NCBI GenBank assembly: GCA_016200225.1
Contig: JACQFD010000033.1
Coordinates: forward strand, 1 to 64,000
Reading direction: 5' to 3'
Source of the DNA: Planctomycetota bacterium
GTDB taxonomy: Bacteria; Planctomycetota; UBA1135; JACQFD01
Length of the DNA: 64,000 nt
The notes under the pieces were generated by a model that worked only from the letters and a program-made list of their open reading frames with translations, ran no database searches and had not been told where the DNA came from. Below are positions 29,371 to 38,000 of this stretch, piece after piece. Positions within the stretch are counted from its first letter, which is position 1. Every line of letters begins with the position of its first letter. Both the position numbers and the translations under genes were made by a program.

Positions 29371-29868
29371 TCAGCGGTCGATTGTCGGCTGGGAACTCGC
29401 CGTGCCGCCGCCGCTCGACTCAACCGTTCCAAACACGGGCGCCGGATGCGCGAGCCAGTTCTCGATGGTTTCCACGAGGAAGGATTCCATCTCCAGGTCC
29501 CGGCCCATCGAAACCCACCGCGCGCCGGGATTCGCGATTGCAGCGCGGTCCGCGTCGAGTTGTTCGCGGAGAACTGTTATTTCCGCGGCCCAGCCGTGAG
29601 CGCCCGGCGTTAATACTAAATATGCGGATTCGCGGACGACGGGGTCGGCGGACTCGAGGCGGGCTTCCGTCGAGAGACATCCGCGTTCCGCATTTCGATA
29701 GTCGATGCGCGCGAATCTCGTCCGCAAAGCCTGTTCGCATCGGTGGAGCGCGTCGGACCGGTTCATTGTATTCAATTCGGCGACGCTTGGATGGTAGGCG
29801 CAAGCGATGCCGCCGAATATTATGATGAATCCGCAGATGTTTCTCGAACGTGCGTTGACGTTGCGCAT
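29371..29868 (-). CDS. Small putative lipoprotein
   Basis: A 165-residue protein with a basic N-terminus, a hydrophobic stretch (about residues 10-22) and a lipobox-like GIAC, so it is probably an outer- or inner-membrane lipoprotein. The rest is charged and helical (LHRCEQALRTRFARIDY, EITVLREQLDADRAA). I do not recognise the family. The ATG at 29868 places the hydrophobic segment right at the N-terminus; an in-frame TTG at 29892 would overlap the upstream PLP enzyme gene by 4 bases and suits coupling but adds eight polar residues. Either start keeps the lipobox. Confidence 0.65.
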   Translation of the reverse strand: MRNVNARSRNICGFIIIFGGIACAYHPSVAELNTMNRSDALHRCEQALRTRFARIDYRNAERGCLSTEARLESADPVVRESAYLVLTPGAHGWAAEITVLREQLDADRAAIANPGARWVSMGRDLEMESFLVETIENWLAHPAPVFGTVESSGGGTASSQPTIDR

Positions 29869-29888
29869 TTCGCGGCGCGATGGATATA

Positions 29889-31067
29889 TCAAATACTCAG
29901 AAACGCTTTTGTAAGATCGGAAACGATATCTTCCAAGGATTCGAGACCCACGGACAATCTTAACGATCCGTCGGAGATGCCCGCGCGGCGCCTTTCCTCG
30001 GGCGGAATCGACGCGTGCGAAGTGTGCATCGGCGGCGATATTAATGTTTCGACGCCGCCGAGACTCGGCGCGATGGCGATCAATTCGAGCGAATTCACGA
30101 ATTTGCGCGCAGTCGGCTCGCCGCCGCGGACGTCGAATGCTAACATTCCGCCAAACCCGCTCATTTGGCTCCGCGCGAGTACATGATCGGGATGCGACGG
30201 AAGGCCGGGATAATAAACTTTTTCGATCTTCGGATGCGCGGATAGGAATTGTGCAATTTCAAATGCGCTTCGATTCTGGCGCTCGACGCGCACCGCGAGC
30301 GTTTTCAAACTGCGTTCGAGTCTCCACGCGAGTTGCGCGTCGGGAACGGCTCCCATACGGCGCCGGATGGTTTCAATGCGCGCGACGAGCGCCGCGGAAC
30401 CGGCGACCGTGCCTCCGAGCAGATCGCTGTGGCCTCCGAGGTACTTCGTGGCGCTTTGAACGACCAAATCGGCGCCGAGCGCGAGCGTTTTTTGATTATA
30501 GGGCGACGCAAATGTAGCGTCGCACGCGTGCAACGCGCCCGCGCGAGCCGCTTGTTTTGATATATCTCTCAAATCGGCGATCCGGCAGAGCGGATTGGTC
30601 GGCGTTTCGGTAAATATCAAATCCGCCTTCCTGGAACAGGCGGATTCGAACGCGCCGCGTTCGTGAATCGATACAAATTCGACGGCGACCCCCCACGGGA
30701 TCAGCACGTCGCGAACGAATGATAATGTTCCGCCGTAAATCTCGCGCTGTACGATCATGCGCGAACCCGGTCGCAGCAACGCGAACGCCACCGCGGAAAT
30801 CGCGGCCATGCCGGACGCGAATAGTAAACTCGCTTCGGACCCTTCGAGCGCGCTCACGCGCTCCTCGACCGACGTCAGATTCGGACTTCCGTATCTTAAA
30901 TAAAACCGGTCTTTTCTGATCTTGCCCGCGTTGGCGAGCGCGAGATCCTCGACCGAACTAAAACGAAACGTCGACGCGGTGACGATCGAAGGGGAAACCG
31001 GCCCCTCCCGCGCGCCACCGTCGCCGTGAATCGCGCTGGTTTCAAAACCGTGCCGCGGCTGCTCCAT
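29889..31067 (-). CDS. Cys/Met metabolism PLP enzyme (cystathionine gamma-synthase/lyase type)
   Basis: A 392-residue fold-type I PLP enzyme. The family pattern is clear: TSAIHGDGG near the start, the RYGSPNLTSVEERVSALEG region, ETPTNPLCRIADL (about 150-162), ACDATFASPYNQ with the PLP-ring Asp, and the Schiff-base lysine in SATKYLGGHSD (about 200-210). Members make or break cystathionine, homocysteine or methionine thioethers, and sequence alone does not separate synthase from lyase. No other methionine gene is adjacent. It heads a minus-strand run that continues into the lipoprotein and purA. The ATG at 31067 is preceded by a weak GAAAGAG at suitable spacing. Confidence 0.92.
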   Translation of the reverse strand: MEQPRHGFETSAIHGDGGAREGPVSPSIVTASTFRFSSVEDLALANAGKIRKDRFYLRYGSPNLTSVEERVSALEGSEASLLFASGMAAISAVAFALLRPGSRMIVQREIYGGTLSFVRDVLIPWGVAVEFVSIHERGAFESACSRKADLIFTETPTNPLCRIADLRDISKQAARAGALHACDATFASPYNQKTLALGADLVVQSATKYLGGHSDLLGGTVAGSAALVARIETIRRRMGAVPDAQLAWRLERSLKTLAVRVERQNRSAFEIAQFLSAHPKIEKVYYPGLPSHPDHVLARSQMSGFGGMLAFDVRGGEPTARKFVNSLELIAIAPSLGGVETLISPPMHTSHASIPPEERRRAGISDGSLRLSVGLESLEDIVSDLTKAFLSI

Positions 31068-31097
31068 AAAAGTTAACTCTTTCGTCCGGAGTTAATA

Positions 31098-32747
31098 TTA
31101 ACGAAAATTCGGCCGGCCTGTCTTGGGATCGACGGGAAAGTCGCCGATCGTGACTTTTCTGTAATATCGTTCCTCGCGCACGGAAACCGGCAGGAGAACG
31201 CTGTCGCTCGTGCCGACGCGGCGCCAGACGGTTTGTCGAATTCGTTTAACAATTCCGCCGGGCATGTCGTCGGGGTCGTCCGAACCCGGCGCCGTCGTCA
31301 CGACTCCGAATGCATCGACGTTCTGACCCGTCGACGCGCCGCGTCCCGTGGTCGGGCGCGCCGTGACATAAATTGTAAAAACATCGCTCTGGGTCGTGAG
31401 CAGTTTTAACAAATCTTTTTTCGCGGTGTCGTTTGGACAATTCTTCCATTCGTCGACTTTGTTTAAATCGTCGAGCGTCGCAAAATAATGCGTCGCGGGC
31501 GCCGTTTCGCCGACGCCCGCCGCGGTGCGGTCGACGATTTTTGTCGCGGCGTCAACGCCCGGCGGGAGTTCGTCGCCCATGAAATCGCCATTTTCGCGGG
31601 CTTGTTTTAGTTTGTCTTCGTCGAGCTGATTTCGATAACGAATAACCGCGTCCCAGACGTCGGCCGGAATATCAAAATTCGGCGCGAGCGCTTGTAATAC
31701 AAATCGCGGCGCTGTGTTTATATTAATCTTGAGGCCGGCCGATTTTCCGGCGACGACCGCCGAGTCTTTAGGAGTGTCCGCCGTTCCCGCCGTCTGCCCC
31801 GTGGATCCCGGCGTGTTGGTCTGAACGTTGGCGCCGCTTGGATTATTTGTATTCGACCCCGGGGTTTGCGCGCCGCTCGTGCCCGAAGTCGGATCCGTGC
31901 CGGGGGCCGGCGTTCCCGAGAGTTCCTGCTGCGTAATCGGTCCCGCCTGCAAACTCGTAACAATTGTGAGCGCGGATTCGAGACCCGGATAAGTTACGCC
32001 GTTTATTTTTTGATCATAAAAAAGTCCCTCGTCGATCCCTTCGACAAGTAACAATTCATCGAGCGACAACGGCGCGGTAACGGTCGAGTCGGGTCGGTTC
32101 GAGGAAAGGACGGGGCGCTCCCAATTTTTGCGCTGCCCCTCCAGCCATTGTTGAATATTAGCGGCGATCGTTTCGGCCATGCCGCTGTCGACGTCCTTGT
32201 CGGATCCGTTAAATTCCCGAAGATAATCAATAATTCGAATCAGGCGTTCGCGCGACGCGCGCGCGTAATCCTGATCTTTGGAAACGAGCGCGAGAATATT
32301 AAATTTACGGTTTTCGTCTTCGACATGGACCCGCACCTGCACTTCGCCGACGGACGTTTCCTGGTCGTGCGACCATGCGTCGTTCAGCGTGTCCGCCGAG
32401 TCGCCCTGCGCATTCGGGTCCGATGGATTCGCGCCGCCCGGCGCGCCGCCGCCTCCTGACATCGCAGCGAGCGGTCCGCCGCCGCCGCCGCCGCTTCCGT
32501 TCGCGGCGTCCTGCGATTGCTGTGCATCGTCGAGCAGTGCTTTTCGCGCATCGACGAGGGCGATGTCGCAAGCGCTGTCGAGTAAGGAAGAAACCGATTC
32601 ATTCGCGGAAACGGCGTATTCAGCGGTCGTCGTCATCGCGAGTTGCATGATGACCGCCGCCACGATGAGTACGATAAATAGCGTCATCAAAAGGGCGACG
32701 CCGCGTTGATTTCGACGCTCGTTATGTCGGTGTGGTCGAACTCGCAT
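31098..32747 (-). CDS. GspK-like type II secretion minor pseudopilin
   Basis: A 549-residue protein with the class III signal of pseudopilins: a basic leader, QRG|VALLMTLFIVLIVAAVIMQLA (about 17-38), then an extracytoplasmic domain. The long body with duplicated SAM-like helices and the PANFDIPADVWDAV segment match GspK, which caps the pseudopilus tip. It is longer than usual GspK (about 320-350 residues) because of a Gly-rich insert near 65-110 and a Thr/Pro/Gly/Asn-rich linker near 245-320. Unusually, GspK is here followed, 110 bases upstream in transcription order, by a secretin gene but no GspE/F/G/L/M in the window. The system is therefore split or specialised. Confidence 0.85.
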   Translation of the reverse strand: MRVRPHRHNERRNQRGVALLMTLFIVLIVAAVIMQLAMTTTAEYAVSANESVSSLLDSACDIALVDARKALLDDAQQSQDAANGSGGGGGGPLAAMSGGGGAPGGANPSDPNAQGDSADTLNDAWSHDQETSVGEVQVRVHVEDENRKFNILALVSKDQDYARASRERLIRIIDYLREFNGSDKDVDSGMAETIAANIQQWLEGQRKNWERPVLSSNRPDSTVTAPLSLDELLLVEGIDEGLFYDQKINGVTYPGLESALTIVTSLQAGPITQQELSGTPAPGTDPTSGTSGAQTPGSNTNNPSGANVQTNTPGSTGQTAGTADTPKDSAVVAGKSAGLKININTAPRFVLQALAPNFDIPADVWDAVIRYRNQLDEDKLKQARENGDFMGDELPPGVDAATKIVDRTAAGVGETAPATHYFATLDDLNKVDEWKNCPNDTAKKDLLKLLTTQSDVFTIYVTARPTTGRGASTGQNVDAFGVVTTAPGSDDPDDMPGGIVKRIRQTVWRRVGTSDSVLLPVSVREERYYRKVTIGDFPVDPKTGRPNFR

Positions 32748-32857
32748 AATTTCAGAACCTCTAGATTGTCGTCATTCGACGGGCGCGCCTAGCGAAATCA
32801 TCCCCGAAAGTTAACTCGACCGTGGCGTTTCGAAACCCCTCCGCGCGAATCGACGCA

Positions 32858-34309
32858 TCATCCCCCGGGATTGGGAACAATCAGGCCTGCGGAACCTTGA
32901 TCGCGAATCACGCGCGGCGTGATGAAAAACAAAACCTCGGTATAAGTCTTCTGCGTGAGCGTCGAACGAAAGAGAAATCCCAGTATTGGAATATCTCCAA
33001 GCAGCGGAATCTTATTAACCTGCTCCAGATTATTAGTAGATATCAATCCGCCGACGACGAATGTGTTGCCTTCGCGAATCTGTACATCCGTCTTTGCCGT
33101 CCGCGTCGCGATGATCGGATTCACCGTGGCGAGGGACGTTTCGGTAACATTCGTCGGAATGGAGGACTCGATTTCAAGATTGAGCGAGATCGTGTCCGAG
33201 CCGGCAAGGTACGGCGTCACGTATAATTTAATTCCCGTCTGTTTGTAACGAATCGTGGACGTCGGAATGCCGCCGACGATCGTGGTGATTTCGGCGTATG
33301 GAATTTCGTTACCATTTACGATTTCGGCGCGTCCGCCGTTTCGCACTGCAATCCGCGGCGTCGAGATGATGTCGACGTCGCGTCGCGACGCCAGCAGTTC
33401 GAGCGTCGCTTGAAATTGAATGGGCGATTGGACGGCGGTTAACGATAAAAACCCCTCGGATGTTAACGAAGCGTTCGGAAACTTCGGGTCCAACGATTGT
33501 ATAAAATTGTGTTTCCCGGAGGAGATCATCGGCTTCTTCGGATCCGTCGACCGCACGCCCACGTCGACGACGTCGCTCGTTGTAACTTCCGCGATTCGCG
33601 CTTCAATTTCGATCTGCGGAATTGAAGTATAATAAAGATTGATGAAACGTTCAGCCCGATCGATTTCGTCGGCCGTGCCCGTGACCGTCACCCAGTCGGA
33701 AATCGGAACCGCCGTCGGCGCGGCGGGCTGCATATAAGTAGTAACGCGCGTATCTTCAATGTCCGCGGACGCGAGGACTTCGACCTGAGCCGCGGGGATG
33801 AATGCATATTTTACAACCAGATCCTGCATGAACTTTCCGCGCGCCGCGCGCACGGGAAAGAATTTTGTTATTTTTCCGTCGGGATGGACGACGATCTGGC
33901 GGCCAAACTTAATAAAAGCGTTTTGTTCGGCGGCGCTCAACACCGGCTGCGATGCAACCGCGGGCTGCGATGCAACTGCGGCCTGTGTTGTGACTGCCGG
34001 TTGCGATGTGGGCGGGGCGACGGGCGCAACCGCGGGTTGACTTGCGGGTTTCGATTGTACGGGAGCCGGCGAACTCTGTGGAGGCGTCGCGGGCACCGGC
34101 GTCGGAGGGTTTTGTAGCGATGCGACCGCGTTCACGCGGACGCCCGACAATGGCGTCGGCATGTCCCCGTTGGTCACGTCGCGAATTGTAGTAACCCTTC
34201 GCGCGCTCGCGGCATCCGTAGTAACTGTGGACGTCGCGCAACCGAAAAACGACAGGATAATAAGACTTGCGATAGTCCGTGGCGCTCGCGCGCGGAAACT
34301 TTGATTCAT
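32858..34309 (-). CDS. Secretin (type II/III secretion or type IV pilus outer-membrane pore)
   Basis: A 483-residue lipoprotein secretin: lipobox FFGC puts the lipidated Cys at residue 24. A Pro/Ala/Gln-rich linker with repeated SQPAV units (about 70-140) precedes a small periplasmic domain (about 145-245) and the beta-barrel domain. Diagnostic are TARNGG-like IAVRNGGRAEI, VTPYL.....ISLNLEIE, VREGNTF-like QIREGNTFVVGGLI and the signature VNKIPLLGDIPILGFLF. It forms the outer-membrane gate through which pseudopilus-driven substrates or pili pass. It is short and lacks the full set of N1-N3 repeats. The gene upstream encodes a small periplasmic protein, and the GspK-like gene follows downstream. 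Confidence 0.92.
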   Translation of the reverse strand: MNQSFRARAPRTIASLIILSFFGCATSTVTTDAASARRVTTIRDVTNGDMPTPLSGVRVNAVASLQNPPTPVPATPPQSSPAPVQSKPASQPAVAPVAPPTSQPAVTTQAAVASQPAVASQPVLSAAEQNAFIKFGRQIVVHPDGKITKFFPVRAARGKFMQDLVVKYAFIPAAQVEVLASADIEDTRVTTYMQPAAPTAVPISDWVTVTGTADEIDRAERFINLYYTSIPQIEIEARIAEVTTSDVVDVGVRSTDPKKPMISSGKHNFIQSLDPKFPNASLTSEGFLSLTAVQSPIQFQATLELLASRRDVDIISTPRIAVRNGGRAEIVNGNEIPYAEITTIVGGIPTSTIRYKQTGIKLYVTPYLAGSDTISLNLEIESSIPTNVTETSLATVNPIIATRTAKTDVQIREGNTFVVGGLISTNNLEQVNKIPLLGDIPILGFLFRSTLTQKTYTEVLFFITPRVIRDQGSAGLIVPNPGG

Positions 34310-34331
34310 TCCTTTCTACTGACTAATTTTG

Positions 34332-34367
34332 GAAGCGGCCCACTCGGAAGCTGGGGCCGACCGCTTC
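34332..34367. terminator. Hairpin downstream of the 34368 gene
   Basis: GAAGCGG (34332-34338) pairs with CCGCTTC (34361-34367), with a further CCC/GGG pairing inside. It lies between the small periplasmic protein gene and the secretin gene on the minus strand. No U-tract follows, so it may be an attenuator or mRNA-stability structure rather than a full terminator. Confidence 0.35.
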
Positions 34368-34745
34368 TCAGTTTTTCGCCGCGGCAATAGCAAGATCGGT
34401 TGCGTCGGTGATGGCTTTGGGGCCTGTGACCGATCCAACTTCCGCCACAAGATCATAAGAATGTTCTTTGGCAACCGCCTTGAGGGCCTTCTGGAACTGT
34501 TGATTGGCCTCGTTGACAAGGATGAACCAGCGCGCCGAATCCTTCTTAACAGATTCGTCCTTGATGGTCTTCATCGCCGGCAGGATTTCCATCACCTTCG
34601 ATGATTCGACAACGGCGGGAGATGTGAAAGCGTCGGCACTTCCGAGATAAACCTTTGTACGGTCCGTTACTTTGTAGGTTTCCGCGAAAGCAAAAAGGGT
34701 GGCGCTCGAAAGAACGAAAACGGCGATTATGCGGGGCGTGATCAT
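34368..34745 (-). CDS. Small periplasmic OmpH/Skp-like protein
   Basis: A 125-residue protein with a Sec signal (residues 1-21, cleavage after AFA). The mature part has a beta strand, then two long amphipathic helices (EILPAMKTIKDESVKKD, NEANQQFQKALKAVAKEH) and a terminal YDLVAEVGSVTGPKAITDAT. This layout, with the helix pair and a final YDLV strand, recalls Skp/OmpH periplasmic chaperones, but the match is weak and the protein is short. It lies 58 bases upstream (in transcription order) of the secretin, so a chaperone-like role for secretin or pseudopilin parts is conceivable. The ATG at 34745 directly precedes the hydrophobic core. The long upstream region has a 9-bp inverted repeat at 34856-34890. 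Confidence 0.65.
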   Translation of the reverse strand: MITPRIIAVFVLSSATLFAFAETYKVTDRTKVYLGSADAFTSPAVVESSKVMEILPAMKTIKDESVKKDSARWFILVNEANQQFQKALKAVAKEHSYDLVAEVGSVTGPKAITDATDLAIAAAKN

Positions 34746-35024
34746 TGGGAAATTCGGTTTGGGAGCGAATCTGGTGAGGGTCAAAGCACGGCTTGTGCCA
34801 ACGACTCGAAGATTTCGACGCCTTGGCGATTAATTCGGCATCGACACAAGCTTGACATTGTAACATTATTATTTAAAGGCAGTTACAATGCTATTAGACA
34901 TCAAATTTGGCGGCCGACGACAACGTGCCAAACAGACACATTCGTCGAAGTCCGGGTTTTCGCCGGATTCAATTTCCGCCATCGAAAAATAAAAGTCTGT
35001 CGGTAAATAGCGTAATCAATTTAG
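34746..35024. other. Intergenic region, AT-rich with an inverted repeat
   Basis: This 279-base gap separates the small periplasmic-protein gene from the giant sensor gene. It holds the AT-rich inverted repeat at 34856-34890, and otherwise I see no gene. Confidence 0.6.
34856..34890. promoter_or_regulatory. 9-bp inverted repeat, possible operator
   Basis: CATTGTAAC (34856-34864) and GTTACAATG (34882-34890) are perfect inverted copies separated by 17 AT-rich bases. They lie 110-145 bases upstream of the ATG of the small periplasmic-protein gene. A TTGACA (34852-34857) overlaps the left arm on the plus strand. The symmetry is that of a dimeric repressor site. A promoter overlapping it is plausible but unproven. 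Confidence 0.4.
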
Positions 35025-38000
35025 TTACAAAACTTTAAAGCTAGTTCCACGTTTTCTTCCTTCCTGGCGGAGCCTTCCCTTGCGAACGAGCTCAACCAAG
35101 TCGCGCAGACCCGTCCGGTTCGAGACGTTCATAAGGCGAACGTAGTCCGTGGTTGTGATTCGATCACCCTTCGCGAGCATCGCAAGCAATCGGGACTGGC
35201 GCTCATTCCAGACGTCCGCCGAACGCCGGTCCAAGTTTGGACGTGCTGAACGCAAGACGGTCGCCGGTTTCAGGTCTTCATCTTCTAAATCTGAAACGCG
35301 CCGGAGGGTTTGGAGTTTCGTGATCTCCAAGTCGTCGGCCGAAATTGTCGTCCGGTCACCCACGACAACAAGCGCGCGCATCAAAGCCGATCTTAATTCT
35401 GTGAGATTCCCAGGCCATGTGTGATTCAAGAGGCGCTCGGCAGCCTGCGGCGAAAGTGCCCGCGGCTGGCCCGGACTTTCGAGTTCGAGAAATCGCGCGC
35501 AAAGATTAATAATATCATCGCGCCTTTCTCGAACGGGCGGAATATGCAAAAGAGCGCCGCCGATTCTGTAGTAAAGGTCGGCGCGAAAGTTCCCCTTGCG
35601 CACGGCCTCGGAGAGGTCGATCGAGGAGGTCGCGAACCAGCGGATGTTGAGCGGAATGCTTTGATTGGAACCGAGGCGGCGGATGACTTTTTCCTGAATC
35701 GCGCGGAGGACCTTGGCTTGCACGTCCGCCGAACATTCTTGCAATTCGCTCAACACTAACGATCCACCGTTCGCCTGTTCGAAGATCCCGGGACGGGTTT
35801 TGTCGGCTCCCGAAAACGCGCCGGCCTGCACACCGAACAATTCCGCTTCGGCGAGCGCCGGAACCAACTGCCCGAGAGGACAAACTACAAATGGAGCCTC
35901 CGGCCGGGGACCCATTCGATGCATTTGACGCGCGAGAAATTCCTTTCCGACGTCCGGTTCGCCGTAAATCAAGATTGGAATATCAATATTTAATAATCGC
36001 GCCGCCCGCTGAAGCACGTCGAGCATTCCCTCCGAACGAATCTCCACCGCCCCCGCCAGCGCGAAAATCGTCGACGATGCCGGCGTCGGGGCGACTTCCT
36101 TTCTTACAGATCGAAGAAGCGAAGTAAGTCCGGGACCCTGATCGGGAAATAACACATGGCCGAGATCCGCGCCCGGCAGGTCCGCTTTGGCGCACATGCG
36201 CGCCGCGGTTTTATGAAAAACCGACGCGATGCGTTCGCGAACGTCCTCCCCGGGATCCTCCAAAGCTAAAATAAGTTCGCACGGCCCCATTCTGCCGATG
36301 AGCGCGCCGGTGCGTCGTTCTAAAAAGCGCCGCAGCCGTCCAGCAACTGTAATAATAATTCTCTCGGTCCAGTCGTGATGCCCCGACTCCGGAAGAGCAA
36401 ATCTAGTAATCCAAACGCGCTTGCCGAGAGCTCGCGCGCGGTCGAGCGATTCGTTTAATTTCATTTCGAAGAAATGCGGCACGAGCGCCTGCGTCGCGGA
36501 GTCTTCGATGGCGAGGCCGTAGGCGCGCGCGTTCTCGAGCGCGATCGCGATCGCGCCCGCGGCGACGCGCGCGCTTTCGCGCTGGCCGAGATCGGCGAGC
36601 CGCTGAAATGCTAATATCAAAAAACCCTCGCTTCGGAGTCCGAGCCGGATGGGTCCCGCCCAGATCATTGCATAGGAACCGTCGAGCAATTCGCGCGCGC
36701 CGGCGAGGAAACCAAGCGCCTCGGGACCGTCATTTTGGAATAATAACCAATGATCGGCGGCGACTAATTGTTGTAATAACGGACTCGCATGCGCGGGTTT
36801 TTCGCGCCCGTTCGAACCGTAGGCCCTCCATCCCGATCCGCGCGGATCGGGAATCATGATCACGGCCGTCGACGCATTTGTAGCGTTCGCGGCAAACCGC
36901 GACGCTTCGCGCGCGACATCGGCGCGATTGAGGCGGCCTGCAAATGTTAACATTCCCTTGTGCAGTTCGTTCAAGTGCTCGATGCGGCGAACGAGGTCCG
37001 CCGAGAGCGAATGGAATCTCTCGGCGATTTCGCCGACCTCGTCGTTCATATCCATATCGAGCGGCATGATAACATTTCCGCCGCGAACGTTTTCTGTCGC
37101 AGACGCGAGGCTTTCGAGCGGACGGGCGAGTCGTTCTGTAAGAATGCGCGCGATCGACAGTGTCGCAAGCGCCGCGAACATCGCCACCGATCCCAGAAGT
37201 AATGTTAATGAAACGGGAATTCCGAAGAGCACGACCTGGCCGCTTCCGCCGGATTCGAATATTGCATACGCGAACGCCGGATTTGTATCCAAATCTCGAA
37301 AAACGCCGAGAATCGCCGCCGGATCGGCGTTATGGACGACCGAGCGGTTGCCGCGGACGGAATTTTCCGCGAGGTTCGCTACGATTTCACGCGTGATCCC
37401 GGCCGGATACTCCTGATGATCGAGCGGCGCGCCCGTCAAATCGAATAAACGTACGCGCCCGCCGGCCTCGGCCGTGGGCTGCACGCGCAATCCCAGAATC
37501 AACCGCGCGAGAATATTATCATGCGACCAGCGATCGACGCTCACGAGAAAGAGCGAATCTTGAATTTTATAATAATCCGCGCCCTGAACGTCGACGTTAT
37601 CCAAGCTGTACGGCGGATCGAAATCGTCGATCGTTTTCCAACTATTCGTTCCGCCTCCTGGAATCTTTATTTCGAGTCTTACAAACGATGCGCGTTCGCC
37701 AAATGTAGCTGTTCGCGCGAGAGAGATCTCCCGCCGAAGCTGCGATTCCAAATCCGGCCGCGCGGGCGCGACGAAGTTCGGCGCGACGCGCGGATGTTCG
37801 CGCAGCGATTTGAAGAATTGTCCGGCCATCGAAAGCGCGTTCTCGCGGTCGCGCATGAATCGTTCGCGCATGAGCCGCAGTTCGGCGTCGAGCCGGCGCG
37901 CCGATGTATCGAATCGCGCGCGCTCGAACGAACCGGGCAGAATTAATAATAACGCTCCGGCCGGCACAAGCGCGCCCAGCGCCAGTGCGACCGCGATTTT

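Noticed and set aside
34852..34885. TTGACA at 34852 as a -35 box of a plus-strand promoter
   Set aside because: No plus-strand gene follows within several kilobases, and no convincing -10 lies 17 bases away; the minus-strand genes on both sides have other orientations.
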